15,296 nt of DNA from Veillonella sp. AM51-8BH (GCF_003463825.1 NZ_QSDY01000044.1:1-15296), one strand, 5' to 3'. Shown: positions 7,845-15,194, counted from the first letter of the stretch. Program-made: numbers and translations. Notes: generated from the letters alone by a model not told the origin.

Positions 7845-8387
7845 TCATAATAATGTTTCAATAAAAGATTCCATTTCCATCGGTTTTACAACAGGCTCAA
7901 AGCGCCCTACCACATTACCTTTACGATCTATAACAAACTTAGTAAAGTTCCACTTTACCTCATCGTCCTTTAAATAGTTAGGATCAATGCCATTGAGATA
8001 GTCTGTAAGCATTTCTGTCTTATCACTAGGTGGGAACCCTTTAAATGGTTGCTCTTTAATCATATATTTGAATAAATCCAAGGCACTTTCATCACGTACA
8101 TCAGATTTCCCCATCACAGTAAAAGTAACCCCATAATTTACCTTGCAAAAGGATTGAATTTCGGTATTAGAACCAGGTTCTTCCTCGCCAAACTGGTTGG
8201 AAGGAACCGCAATAATTTCTAAACCTTGTTCGTTGTATTTCTTATAAAGAGTCTCTAATCCCTCATATTGGTGAGTAAATCCACACTTACTTGCCGTATT
8301 AACAACGATAAGAACTTTGCCTTCAAAATTTTGTAGTGATTGCAATTCACCAGACTTATTAGGCAGAGAAAATTGATATACAGACAT
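7845..8387 (-). CDS. gpx: Glutathione peroxidase family protein (Cys type)
   Basis: This 180-residue thiol peroxidase would reduce hydrogen peroxide and lipid hydroperoxides in the cytoplasm. The peroxidatic cysteine is C35 in NTASKCGFT, where animal enzymes carry selenocysteine. The rest of the catalytic tetrad is seen as Q65 in SNQFGEEEPG, and W146 and N147 in KWNFTKFVIDR. C81 in the FCKVNYGV motif is the expected resolving cysteine of the thioredoxin-dependent branch, so thioredoxin is the more likely reductant than glutathione (family knowledge). AGGAG lies 5 bases before the ATG, with the octamer GTGAAAGT just upstream. The unknown gene at 8420 ends 32 bases before it, so the two may be cotranscribed. 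Confidence 0.95.
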   Translation of the reverse strand: MSVYQFSLPNKSGELQSLQNFEGKVLIVVNTASKCGFTHQYEGLETLYKKYNEQGLEIIAVPSNQFGEEEPGSNTEIQSFCKVNYGVTFTVMGKSDVRDESALDLFKYMIKEQPFKGFPPSDKTEMLTDYLNGIDPNYLKDDEVKWNFTKFVIDRKGNVVGRFEPVVKPMEMESFIETLL

Positions 8388-8419
8388 AGTAACTCCTAAC
8401 TTTCACAATAAAACTAATA

Positions 8420-9214
8420 TTATATTAATAATGTTTTTACATCGTAATTAAATTTAGCTGTAGTCTCAGCCGCAGTTTTTTGCCATTCTGTAGGTGCTGT
8501 ACCGTCTTTTTCTAGGAAGAATCCAGAGTCAAGGTAGCGAATGATAATATAGTTGGAATCCTTTTGGTCAAAGCCATTACCGCGTGAGAAGTCGATACCA
8601 TGGCCTGTATTGCGCGTTACGATAGCTTCTAATAATGGCAAGGTAATCGCGTTTAAGGTGATTTTCATATCACATTTGTCAAAAATCTTTTTAAAGAATG
8701 AACTAGGTTTTTCTTCCTTATAGACTAATAATTTGCTAATCGTACCATTAGATGCACATACTACGCGGCGAATTTCATTAATAGGGATATCTACCTTACC
8801 ATTTGAGATAACACCGTTTTTAATGGTAATTTCTCGTTTACCCATAAAGGAAGAGTCTAATGGTAATTGAAGAGTATCTAAGTTCGCAGGAAAATCTGCG
8901 GTCAATTTATTTCGAGCAAAGGCTGTAAGAATCGCTTTTGTTTCACGAATGTTATGACCAATGTTAGATTCTGTACGGTCCGTATCTAAATCTTGGCCTT
9001 CTATATTTTTCCAATTATGGTCTCTAAACAAAATCGTATAGTTACTATTTGAATTTAGATATCTTGTAAGATATAGCTCATTTACATCTTCAAAATCAAT
9101 GTCAGTGATAACCGTACCATTAGCATCTTTACAGAGCACACCATTGTAACTAATTGTTAACGTACGATCATTACTTTCAAAAACAACAGGATTTGTATCG
9201 AATACAGAAATCAT
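8420..9214 (-). CDS. Uncharacterised 264-residue protein
   Basis: I do not recognise this protein. It is soluble-looking, with no signal peptide or membrane segment. It seems to be built from two similar halves: beta-rich stretches ending in basic or aromatic strands (about 10-75 and about 126-185) joined by a helix rich in charged residues, and a C-terminal strand-helix end. The pattern resembles tandem PH-like domains, which is only an inference from strand spacing. The start is ATG 9214, preceded by AAGGAGAGGG; an upstream in-frame ATG at 9283 has no such site. It lies upstream of gpx in the same direction, and a 21-bp dyad is centred about 80 bases before its start. Confidence 0.75.
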   Translation of the reverse strand: MISVFDTNPVVFESNDRTLTISYNGVLCKDANGTVITDIDFEDVNELYLTRYLNSNSNYTILFRDHNWKNIEGQDLDTDRTESNIGHNIRETKAILTAFARNKLTADFPANLDTLQLPLDSSFMGKREITIKNGVISNGKVDIPINEIRRVVCASNGTISKLLVYKEEKPSSFFKKIFDKCDMKITLNAITLPLLEAIVTRNTGHGIDFSRGNGFDQKDSNYIIIRYLDSGFFLEKDGTAPTEWQKTAAETTAKFNYDVKTLLI

Positions 9215-9245
9215 AGCCCTCTCCTTTTCACGACTCCAAACACAA

Positions 9246-9303
9246 TGATACTTGTATGTATCAAGTGCATTTACGTAATACATTGATTAAGTACATTAAT
9301 CAA
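9246..9303. promoter_or_regulatory. Operator-like dyads upstream of the unknown gene
   Basis: TTGATTAA (9283-9290) and TTAATCAA (9296-9303) are perfect 8-base arms around GTACA. Closer to the gene, TGATAC (9246-9251) and GTATCA (9258-9263) form a second dyad that overlaps the arms ACTTG (9250-9254)/CAAGT (9262-9266). These look like binding sites for dimeric regulators; none matches a site I can name with confidence. Confidence 0.45.
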
Positions 9304-9350
9304 CTTTATTTAACCTAATCATACACCTTCTATATAGATTTATACAAACA

Positions 9351-9380
9351 AAAAAGCTGATTCCGAAGAATCAGCTTTTT
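9351..9380 (-). terminator. Terminator of pta
   Basis: AAAAAGCTGATTC (9351-9363) pairs with GAATCAGCTTTTT (9368-9380), loop CGAA. On the minus strand the stem is followed by TTTTTTGTTTG, a good U-tract, 40 bases after the pta stop codon. Confidence 0.92.
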
Positions 9381-9420
9381 CTATTTCATTGAAATATTTC
9401 AAATGAAGTTGTAGTTGAAA

Positions 9421-10419
9421 TTAGATGCTTTCAACAGCAGCGATAGCAGCAACGTCTACAACGTCTTGAGCAGAGCAGCCACGGGAAAGGTCATGAACTG
9501 GTTTAGCCAAGCCTTGAATCAATGGGCCAAGAGCGTCAGCGCCGGAGAAGCGTTGTACCAATTTGTAACCAATGTTAGCAGCTTGAAGATCAGGGAAGAT
9601 CAAGATGTTAGCTTTACCAGCTACGTTGGAGCCAGGAGCTTTCTTTTCTGCTACGGAAGGAACGATGGAAGCGTCCAATTGTAATTCGCCGTCGAATTTG
9701 AAGTCAACATTGCGTTCTTTCAAGATGTTAACAGCTTCAACCACTTTGTCTACTTCTGGAGTGGAAGCGGAACCTTTAGTGGAGAAGGATAACATGGATA
9801 CGCGAGGGTCAGCCATGCCAACAACTTTGCGAGCTTTTTCTACAGTGGATTCTGCAATATCAGCCAATTGTTCGCTAGTTGGGTTAGGCAATACGCCGCA
9901 GTCGGAGAATACGAGCATACCATCGTCACCATATTCTTTTTTGCTTGTGAACATGAACATGGAAGAAGATACAGTTTTAAGACCTGGTTTAGTACCTACA
10001 ACTTGTAATGCAGCGCGCAATACGTTTGCAGTTGGGCAACCGGAACCAGCAACCATACCATCTACTGCGCCAAGGCGAACGAGCATAGCGCCGAAGAATA
10101 AGCAGTCACCTTTCATAGTTGCGTCAGCTTTTTCAGGAGTCATACCTTTTTTAGCGCGCAATTCTACGAATGTATCAACCATTTCTTGGTAACGATCGTA
10201 GTTAGCTGGATCGATGATTTCAGCACCTTCGATGGATACGCCAACAGCTTTAGCAGCTTCAGCGATTTCAGCAGGATTACCTACCAATACAGGTGTTACG
10301 AAACCTTCTTTCAAAATGATTTCAGTTGCTTTCAATACACGTTCATCTTTGTATTCTGGCAACACGATTTTTTTACCTAATGGTTTTACTTGGTCTTTTA
10401 ATTTTTGAATTAAATCCAC
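9421..10419 (-). CDS. pta: Phosphate acetyltransferase
   Basis: Pta converts acetyl-CoA and phosphate to acetyl phosphate and CoA, which with acetate kinase gives ATP and acetate; this is a central energy step in lactate-fermenting anaerobes. The 332 residues match the short class I enzymes (EutD/Pta). Motifs seen are GDCLFFGAMLVRLGAVDGMVAGS, GTKPGLKTVSSSMFM, SFSTKGSA, and at the C terminus DLSRGCSAQD, where S312, R313 and D319 correspond to the catalytic S309, R310 and D316 of the Methanosarcina enzyme. The start is GTG at 10419 with GGAGG 8 bases upstream. Codon use is strongly biased, as expected of a highly expressed gene. No acetate kinase gene lies next to it. Confidence 0.95.
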   Translation of the reverse strand: MDLIQKLKDQVKPLGKKIVLPEYKDERVLKATEIILKEGFVTPVLVGNPAEIAEAAKAVGVSIEGAEIIDPANYDRYQEMVDTFVELRAKKGMTPEKADATMKGDCLFFGAMLVRLGAVDGMVAGSGCPTANVLRAALQVVGTKPGLKTVSSSMFMFTSKKEYGDDGMLVFSDCGVLPNPTSEQLADIAESTVEKARKVVGMADPRVSMLSFSTKGSASTPEVDKVVEAVNILKERNVDFKFDGELQLDASIVPSVAEKKAPGSNVAGKANILIFPDLQAANIGYKLVQRFSGADALGPLIQGLAKPVHDLSRGCSAQDVVDVAAIAAVESI

Positions 10420-10464
10420 GATTTTTGCCTCCTTAACATTGGCTTATGCCATATCAATACTATT

Positions 10465-10473
10465 ATTATAGCA
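10465..10473 (-). promoter_or_regulatory. Extended -10 promoter of pta
   Basis: On the minus strand TGCTATAAT (10473-10465) is a perfect extended -10 element. A weak -35 (TTTACC) lies 16 bases upstream of TATAAT. The leader would be about 40 bases and ends in GGAGG and a GTG start. Confidence 0.65.
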
Positions 10474-10556
10474 AATTCAACCTATAGGTAAAAGTAAAAT
10501 TTATTTTCTAAGCCTATTATTCTAATTTTTATACTATCATTTTGATAATGGTGAAA

Positions 10557-10711
10557 GTTGGAATCTATTCCAACTTTTCGCTTTTTTCATCATTAATTTG
10601 GATTTCGTTCTAACTTTCATTCCAACTTTTCGCTTTTTTCATCATTAATTTGGATTTCGTTCTAACTTTCACAAATTTTTATAGTAAATTTGGATTTCAT
10701 TCCAACTTTTA
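10557..10711. repeat. Degenerate four-copy repeat array between pta and the LUD gene
   Basis: Four 23-bp units with consensus core TTGGAWTYNRTTCYAA followed by CTTTY start at 10557, 10597, 10649 and 10689, spaced 40, 52 and 40 bases. The two middle copies belong to an exact 52-bp tandem duplication (10567-10618 and 10619-10670). The first copy is a perfect dyad, TTGGAAT/ATTCCAA around CT. The array lies between divergent promoters. It is not CRISPR: units are too similar in their spacers and too few. It could be a cooperative operator array or slippage-prone DNA. Confidence 0.7.
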
Positions 10712-10746
10712 CCAAATTAATATAACAAAGCTAATCATTCAATATG

Positions 10747-10776
10747 TTGAACCATCTTCACATAAAACGATACAAT
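10747..10776 (+). promoter_or_regulatory. Predicted promoter of the LUD gene
   Basis: TTGAAC (10747-10752) and TACAAT (10771-10776) are 18 bases apart. A second possible -10, TATAAT, is at 10787-10792. Both lie after the repeat array and before GGAGG and the ATG at 10836. Confidence 0.4.
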
Positions 10777-10835
10777 AATAATAGAATATAATTAATAAGA
10801 TTTACCTCACTTATTTACATAATATCGGAGGACTC

Positions 10836-11512
10836 ATGGCCAATACAGAAACGACAATCAACGCAGTATCAATCCCCAAATCAATGATGCCCCCATCGAT
10901 ATAGAGAAAACAATCAAAGCTTTAGAGCGCAATAATTTTGTAGTTCATTACTTTGAAACAGGCACTGAAGCTGTTGATTATTTACAGTCTCGCATTCAGA
11001 ATAAAAGAGTGGCTATCGGCGATTCCCGCACCTTATTAGAGCTCAATGTACATGATGCTTTATCCGAGGTCAACGATAATATAACAGATATCCAACGACC
11101 TCTCCCTGGTGAAAGCTTCCGGGACACTGCATTACGCACCATGGGGCGCGATGTATTTCTCACATCTGTAAACGCCTTATCTCAAACAGGGGAGATGGTC
11201 AATATCGACGGCACAGGCAATCGTGTGGCAGCTTCTTTATTTGGTTCTCAAGAAGTATTCTTCGTGCTCGGTATCAACAAGATCACCCCTGATTTAGCGT
11301 CCGCTATTTATCGAGCGCGCAATGTAGCAGCTCCATTGAATAGTAAAAAGAACAAGAAAAGCTCCCTCAATCCTTGTGCAAAATTAGAAGAAAAGTGTTA
11401 TGACTGTGGTTCTCCGGATCGCATTTGTAATGCTTTAACAATTTACTACAAAAAGATGCGCAACATGCAAACTATGGAGATTATCATCATCAATGAATCC
11501 TTAGGCTTCTAA
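10836..11512 (+). pseudogene. LUD-domain (lactate utilisation) protein, frameshifted near the N terminus
   Basis: From 11009 the frame reads a clear LUD-domain protein (VAIGDSRTL, a MGRDVFLTSVNALSQTGEMV segment, and the C-terminal CYDCGSPDRICNA cysteine motif typical of this family). The same frame is open back to 10823 and reads NDAPIDIEKTIKALERNN, but contains no ATG, GTG or TTG before 11009. The obvious start, ATG 10836 with GGAGG at 10827-10831, is in another frame and stops at TAG 10902-10904 after 22 codons. One missing base in that interval, for example in the C-run 10874-10877 or 10890-10894, would restore about 225 residues. It may be a real mutation, a reversible C-run switch or a sequencing error. 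LUD proteins relate to lactate oxidation, but small stand-alone ones have unclear roles. Its 3' end overlaps the convergent XRE gene by 23 bases. Confidence 0.8.
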
Positions 11513-11765
11513 TGGTTTGTGGTCCATTTAGAAAATCTTGTACGCTCATCTGCCCTAATCCAGATACAACTCTGTAAACAGTGGACCACCTAGGATCGAT
11601 AGCACCACTTTCAAGATCACTAATATAAGATTGAGCTAGACCAGACTTATCAGCCAGCTGATACTGCGTCATGCCCAATTGTCTACGCCAAAGCAAAATT
11701 AATACTCCTAGTTTGTGAACCTCTTGTCGAACCTGTATATCACGACAACATAGAATAGGATTCAT
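11490..11765 (-). CDS. XRE-family helix-turn-helix regulator
   Basis: This 91-residue protein is little more than a Cro/C1-type DNA-binding domain. The helix-turn-helix is in MTQYQLADKSGLAQSYISDLE (about residues 32-52), followed by the expected ESGAIDPRWSTVYRVVSGL helices. AGAGG lies 5 bases before the ATG. The octamer GTGAAAGT is just upstream of the ribosome site. It converges on and overlaps the LUD gene end by 23 bases, so transcripts of the two could interfere. No toxin gene is adjacent, so an antitoxin role is not supported; targets are unknown. Confidence 0.85.
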   Translation of the reverse strand: MNPILCCRDIQVRQEVHKLGVLILLWRRQLGMTQYQLADKSGLAQSYISDLESGAIDPRWSTVYRVVSGLGQMSVQDFLNGPQTIRSLRIH

Positions 11766-12116
11766 AGCAACCTCTATCTACTTTCACACTCAACACATGG
11801 TTATGCCTTTACTATACCCATATCGTAGGTTCAGTGACTAGTAGCAGTTGAAAAGTAATAACACAAAAGCCTTACTAAAAACTAATGTATCAATTAGTTC
11901 TAGTAAGGCTTTTTTCTATGCATATTATGTTATGTATATTTTCAACAATTCGTGTAATTATCGTATATATAGAAAGAATTAGTACTAAAAATGTACTATG
12001 CTATATCAATTAGTATAGATAATTCCTAGATTTTTATAATTTCTATACATTATCTATTCATCATGAATACACTTGAATAGTAATGTTACTAGCTTATATC
12101 ATTATCCGCTATAGGA
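11766..12116. other. AT-rich gap between the XRE gene and gltA
   Basis: No coding frame is visible. The gap holds a terminator-like hairpin (11865-11913), one GTGAAAGT octamer (11780-11787, minus), a TATAGT on the minus strand at 11816-11811 that could be the XRE -10 element, and small dyads near the gltA stop: CTATTCA (12054-12060)/TGAATAG (12074-12080) and TAGTAA/TTACTA at 12078-12091. Confidence 0.6.
11865..11913. terminator. Long two-part terminator hairpin
   Basis: AAAAGCCTTACTA (11865-11877) pairs with TAGTAAGGCTTTT (11901-11913); inside it AACTAAT (11880-11886) pairs with ATTAGTT (11893-11899). The plus strand continues with TT and CTATG. It is about 200 bases beyond the gltA stop, which is distant for a gltA terminator, but no other gene end on the minus strand is closer. 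Confidence 0.75.
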
Positions 12117-13469
12117 TTATTGGTTAGCACTTTCTTGCGCTTTTTTGATTTCCATGTATTTAACCATGCCATCCACAGCTTTTTTAGCTTCGCGCATTGC
12201 CAATACTACAGTAGCCGGTTTATGTACAACATCACCGCCAGCGAAGACGCCGTCACGGTTAGTCATACCATATGGATCTTCAGATGTAATGATGTAGCCT
12301 TTTTCGTCTACTTTTAGGTTATTACCTTCGCCGATAAGACGAGCATTTGGTTTATGACCAGCAGCGATGATAATTTTATCTACAGGCATAACTTGGAACT
12401 TACCAGTACCGTGGATGCCTGCACCATCTTCGTTAAGAGCCATCACTTCATATTTGAAGCCTTCTACCTTGTCTTTACCTTCTACGCCTACTGGAGAAGC
12501 GAACCATTGGAATTGGACGCCTTCAGCACGAGCCTCTTCGTATTCAGACAATAATGCTGGCATTTGTTCTTGGCTACGACGGTACGCTACAGTAACGGAT
12601 TCACAGCCTAAACGTACGCATGTACGAGCCGCATCCATCGCTACGTTACCACCGCCGATGATGATAACACGGTCACCTTTTTTAACAGGGATTTGCTCTG
12701 CATCAAGCTCGCCATTTTCCACTAATTGTACATTCGTCAACAAGTACATCGCTTGGAATACACCATGCACTTCATCGTTTTCCATGCGTACTTCTTGAGG
12801 AATATGTGTACCAGTACCGATAAAGATAGAGTCAAAACCTTCAGCGAAGAGTTCATCCAATGTTTTATCTTGACCGATAAATGTATTACATACGAATTTA
12901 ACGCCTAAACCTTCAAGACGAGCGATTTCACGACGTACAACGGATTTAGACAAACGGAATTCTGGAATACCGAATAAGAGTACGCCACCTGGTTCAGATT
13001 GACCTTCAAATACAGTTACTTCATAACCAAGTTTAGCGATATCACCAGCTACGGACAAGCCTGCAGGGCCAGAACCAACAACGGCAACCTTACCAAGATC
13101 TTGTTTGATCTTCTTAGGTTTGCGAAGTTCATTGATGCTTTCAAAATCAGCAGCAAAGCGTTCCAGTTTACCGATATTGATAGGCGGTTTTTTCGCCTTG
13201 TTCATGATACAGTTACCTTCACATTGGTTTTCGCGTGGACATACGCGGCCACAAATGGATGGCAAGTTTGTACGTTCTGCCAAGATATCATTGGCTAAAC
13301 CAAAATTACCATGCGCGATAGCTTGGATAAAACGTGGAATTTCGTTTTCAATAGGGCAACCCATACGGCACAATGGTTTTGGACAATTTAGACAACGTTT
13401 CGCCTCAGCGAGCGCTTCCTCCATTGTATAATCCGCATCAAAATGTAGTGGTTTTAATTCGTTACTCAT
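12117..13469 (-). CDS. gltA: NADPH-dependent glutamate synthase, single-subunit (GltD-like) type
   Basis: The 450 residues match the stand-alone (homotetrameric) GltA form related to GltD, NfnB and dihydropyrimidine dehydrogenase N-terminal regions. The N terminus holds two Cys sets for 4Fe-4S clusters: C26, C29, C34, C38, and C73, C77, C83, C87. The FAD site is VGSGPAGLS (about 131-139), the NADPH site is IGGGNVAMDAA (271-281) with the basic pair in YRRS (about 296-299), and the closing FAD motif is AGGDVVHKPATVV (410-422). GGAGG lies 8 bases before the ATG. No gltB-type large subunit or nfnA partner is adjacent. An NfnB role in ferredoxin:NADP transhydrogenation is the main alternative, but lack of a neighbouring nfnA speaks against it. 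Confidence 0.85.
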   Translation of the reverse strand: MSNELKPLHFDADYTMEEALAEAKRCLNCPKPLCRMGCPIENEIPRFIQAIAHGNFGLANDILAERTNLPSICGRVCPRENQCEGNCIMNKAKKPPINIGKLERFAADFESINELRKPKKIKQDLGKVAVVGSGPAGLSVAGDIAKLGYEVTVFEGQSEPGGVLLFGIPEFRLSKSVVRREIARLEGLGVKFVCNTFIGQDKTLDELFAEGFDSIFIGTGTHIPQEVRMENDEVHGVFQAMYLLTNVQLVENGELDAEQIPVKKGDRVIIIGGGNVAMDAARTCVRLGCESVTVAYRRSQEQMPALLSEYEEARAEGVQFQWFASPVGVEGKDKVEGFKYEVMALNEDGAGIHGTGKFQVMPVDKIIIAAGHKPNARLIGEGNNLKVDEKGYIITSEDPYGMTNRDGVFAGGDVVHKPATVVLAMREAKKAVDGMVKYMEIKKAQESANQ

Positions 13470-13510
13470 GGCACATGCCTCCTAACAAGGATCCAGTACT
13501 ATACTTATAC

Positions 13511-13572
13511 AGCGTTGCATGTACCTGAACAATCCGATGAGCCCTCTCACATAGGGATGTCGCCACATGCTG
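13511..13572 (-). promoter_or_regulatory. Structured leader RNA of gltA
   Basis: On the minus strand the leader forms an outer stem, GCATGT (13570-13565) with ACATGC (13522-13517), enclosing a hairpin with CCCT/AGGG arms (13556-13553 and 13545-13542) extended by CGA/TCG. A further stem GTGTG/CACAC (13606-13610 and 13624-13628) lies near the predicted transcript start. I recognise no known riboswitch or T-box core. It could be a regulatory leader for nitrogen status, but that is inference. Confidence 0.4.
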
Positions 13573-13643
13573 CTAAGATTTATCTTTTGTAACCATTCGA
13601 TAGACGTGTGGTCACTGGTCAGACACACACTATTCTATAGTAT

Positions 13644-13673
13644 ATTCTAAATTGTGAAAGTCCCAACAGTCAA
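13644..13673 (-). promoter_or_regulatory. Predicted gltA promoter with GTGAAAGT octamer in the spacer
   Basis: On the minus strand TTGACT (13673-13668) and TAGAAT (13649-13644) are 18 bases apart. The octamer ACTTTCAC/GTGAAAGT (13654-13661) falls inside the spacer, a position where a bound protein would block polymerase. The resulting leader is about 165 bases. Confidence 0.5.
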
Positions 13674-13922
13674 GCAAATAAAGCACCTTTTGTATACGAA
13701 TATAGCCCCTATTCATGCAAGGATCGCATAGAAACGAATGGTAAGGTAACAGCAATTCTTAAGTGTATATTTACATATATATCTATGCATGTATACTGAT
13801 AATAGACAGAATAATTGATTTGCACCACATTAACATACACTCATAGATGTTGGTGACACCGAACTGATATATATAATTACACAAGATTTCTTATGAATCT
13901 AGCAGAATGTAAGAGGTTCACT
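13674..13922. other. Divergent intergenic region upstream of the C-S lyase gene
   Basis: No coding frame is visible. TATAAT at 13872-13877, with TTGGTG 17 bases upstream (13849-13854), is a possible plus-strand promoter for the lyase gene. The -35 box overlaps a small dyad, GGTGACACC. Nothing else stands out. Confidence 0.4.
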
Positions 13923-15116
13923 ATGAACACAGTAGACTTTACTAAAACATACTATATTGATCGACGCGGTTCTCATTCCCGCAAATGGGACGGCGAGCAT
14001 TTAAAATTCAGCCGTACTGACCTATTACCACTATGGGTAGCCGATATGGACTTTATGCCGCCTCAGTGCATTCAAGAGGCCATTTGTAACTATGTGAAAG
14101 CCAATCCTCTAGGCTATACCATGATAAATCCGGATTATATAGAGGCAGTTATGAGTTGGTACAAACGCCGGCATAACTGTAGTCTTGAGCAAGAATGGCT
14201 CACCAGCGCGCCCAACGTCATTACAGGGATTATGTGGTGTATTGGAGCTTTTACAAAACCAAACGACGCCATCGCTCTTCTAAGTCCTGTGTATGGCGCT
14301 TTTGATACAAGCGCCAGCGATGCCCAACGTCAAATCATCGCGGTTCCTATGAAGCGCACTGAAGATAATCGATACACCGTAGATTACGAAGCCTTTGAAA
14401 CAGCAATAACCGAGCACGATGTTAAATTGTTCATTCACTGCAATCCGCATAATCCTGTAGGCCAAGTATGGACGGAACAGGAAATGGAGCGAATATTCAG
14501 CATCTGCCAACGGCACAATGTACTCATCATTAGTGACGAGATCCATCAAGACCTTATCACAGGCCCAACGGAATTCACATCAGCCTTGACGGTAAGTAAA
14601 GGGGCCTATGCGGATAACATGATTGCCATGTCCTCCCTGTCCAAATCATTCAATATGGCTAGCTTGCACCACGCAGAGGTTATTATCCCTAACGAACGAC
14701 TACGAAGCCAATTCAACGCCTATAAAGCTCATGTGTACCACACAGACTCGGACGTCATTGCGGAAGCGGCCATCACCGCAGCCTACACACATCCAGAGGC
14801 GGAGGCATGGCTCACAGATGTACTAGCTGTTATACGTGAAAATTATGAATATCTGTGCCGAGAGCTTTGTACGGCATTACCACAAATCCGCATCAGCCCT
14901 ATGGACGGTACCTATTTAGCATGGATTGATTTTGGTGCCTATGTTAAGGCTGAAGATATGCACGACTTATTTGAAAATAAATGCCGCATCGCACCAAGCT
15001 TTGGCGAATGGTTTGGAGGCGAAAACTACGCCACCTTTGTGCGACTTAACTTGGCTACTAGCCTTGAAAATATCAAGACTGCTACCCATAATATTATCAA
15101 GTACGTACACCCTTAA
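13923..15116 (+). CDS. MalY/PatB-family PLP-dependent C-S lyase (cystathionine beta-lyase-like)
   Basis: This 397-residue fold-type I PLP enzyme would cleave cystathionine or cysteine to homocysteine, pyruvate, ammonia or sulfide; aminotransferase side activity is common in the family. The N-terminal PLWVADMDF motif is the MalY/PatB hallmark. PLP-binding residues are N177 in PHNPVG, D205 in ISDEIHQD, the Schiff-base lysine K241 in SSLSKSFN, and the carboxylate-binding R374 in FVRLNLA. AAGAGG 6 bases before ATG 13923 fixes the start; an in-frame ATG at 13893 lacks a ribosome site. Family members in oral anaerobes produce hydrogen sulfide. No maltose genes are present, so a MalY-type regulatory role is unsupported. 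Confidence 0.92.
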   Translation: MNTVDFTKTYYIDRRGSHSRKWDGEHLKFSRTDLLPLWVADMDFMPPQCIQEAICNYVKANPLGYTMINPDYIEAVMSWYKRRHNCSLEQEWLTSAPNVITGIMWCIGAFTKPNDAIALLSPVYGAFDTSASDAQRQIIAVPMKRTEDNRYTVDYEAFETAITEHDVKLFIHCNPHNPVGQVWTEQEMERIFSICQRHNVLIISDEIHQDLITGPTEFTSALTVSKGAYADNMIAMSSLSKSFNMASLHHAEVIIPNERLRSQFNAYKAHVYHTDSDVIAEAAITAAYTHPEAEAWLTDVLAVIRENYEYLCRELCTALPQIRISPMDGTYLAWIDFGAYVKAEDMHDLFENKCRIAPSFGEWFGGENYATFVRLNLATSLENIKTATHNIIKYVHP

Positions 15117-15134
15117 TGGGTACCTCTTATCAAA

Positions 15135-15163
15135 AAATACATTAATTCAGGAAATACATTAAT
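15135..15163. repeat. Short direct repeat AAATACATTAAT
   Basis: The 12-mer AAATACATTAAT occurs at 15135-15146 and 15152-15163, offset by 17 bases, just before the hairpin cluster at the right edge. It could be a flank of a mobile element or a binding site; low complexity makes chance possible. Confidence 0.35.
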
Positions 15164-15194
15164 CATATTAGAGAATTCATTTCGTACAAATCAT

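Noticed and set aside
8285..8287. Selenocysteine in glutathione peroxidase
   Set aside because: Residue 35 is encoded by an ordinary Cys codon, with no in-frame TGA.
9283..9303. FNR/CRP-type site
   Set aside because: TTGAT and ATCAA are present but separated by 11 bases, not the 4 expected of an FNR box.
9605..10192. 195-residue open frame antisense to pta
   Set aside because: Pta is clearly coding on the other strand; the antisense frame is a by-product of its biased codon use and has no ribosome site or protein-like features.
10567..10671. CRISPR-like repeat
   Set aside because: The 52-bp units are adjacent with no unique spacers, and there are only two exact copies; no cas genes are nearby.
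10872..10895. Canonical programmed -1 frameshift in the LUD gene
   Set aside because: The C-runs do not form an X XXY YYZ slippery heptamer in the starting frame, and I see no strong downstream stem; simple mutation is more likely.
11009..11512. Intact shorter LUD protein starting at GTG 11009
   Set aside because: No proper ribosome site and it would lack the N-terminal helices, whereas GGAGG plus ATG at 10836 is clearly the original start.
11490..11765. Toxin-antitoxin module with the XRE protein as antitoxin
   Set aside because: No adjacent small gene with toxin features; the neighbour is a LUD-domain gene on the other strand.
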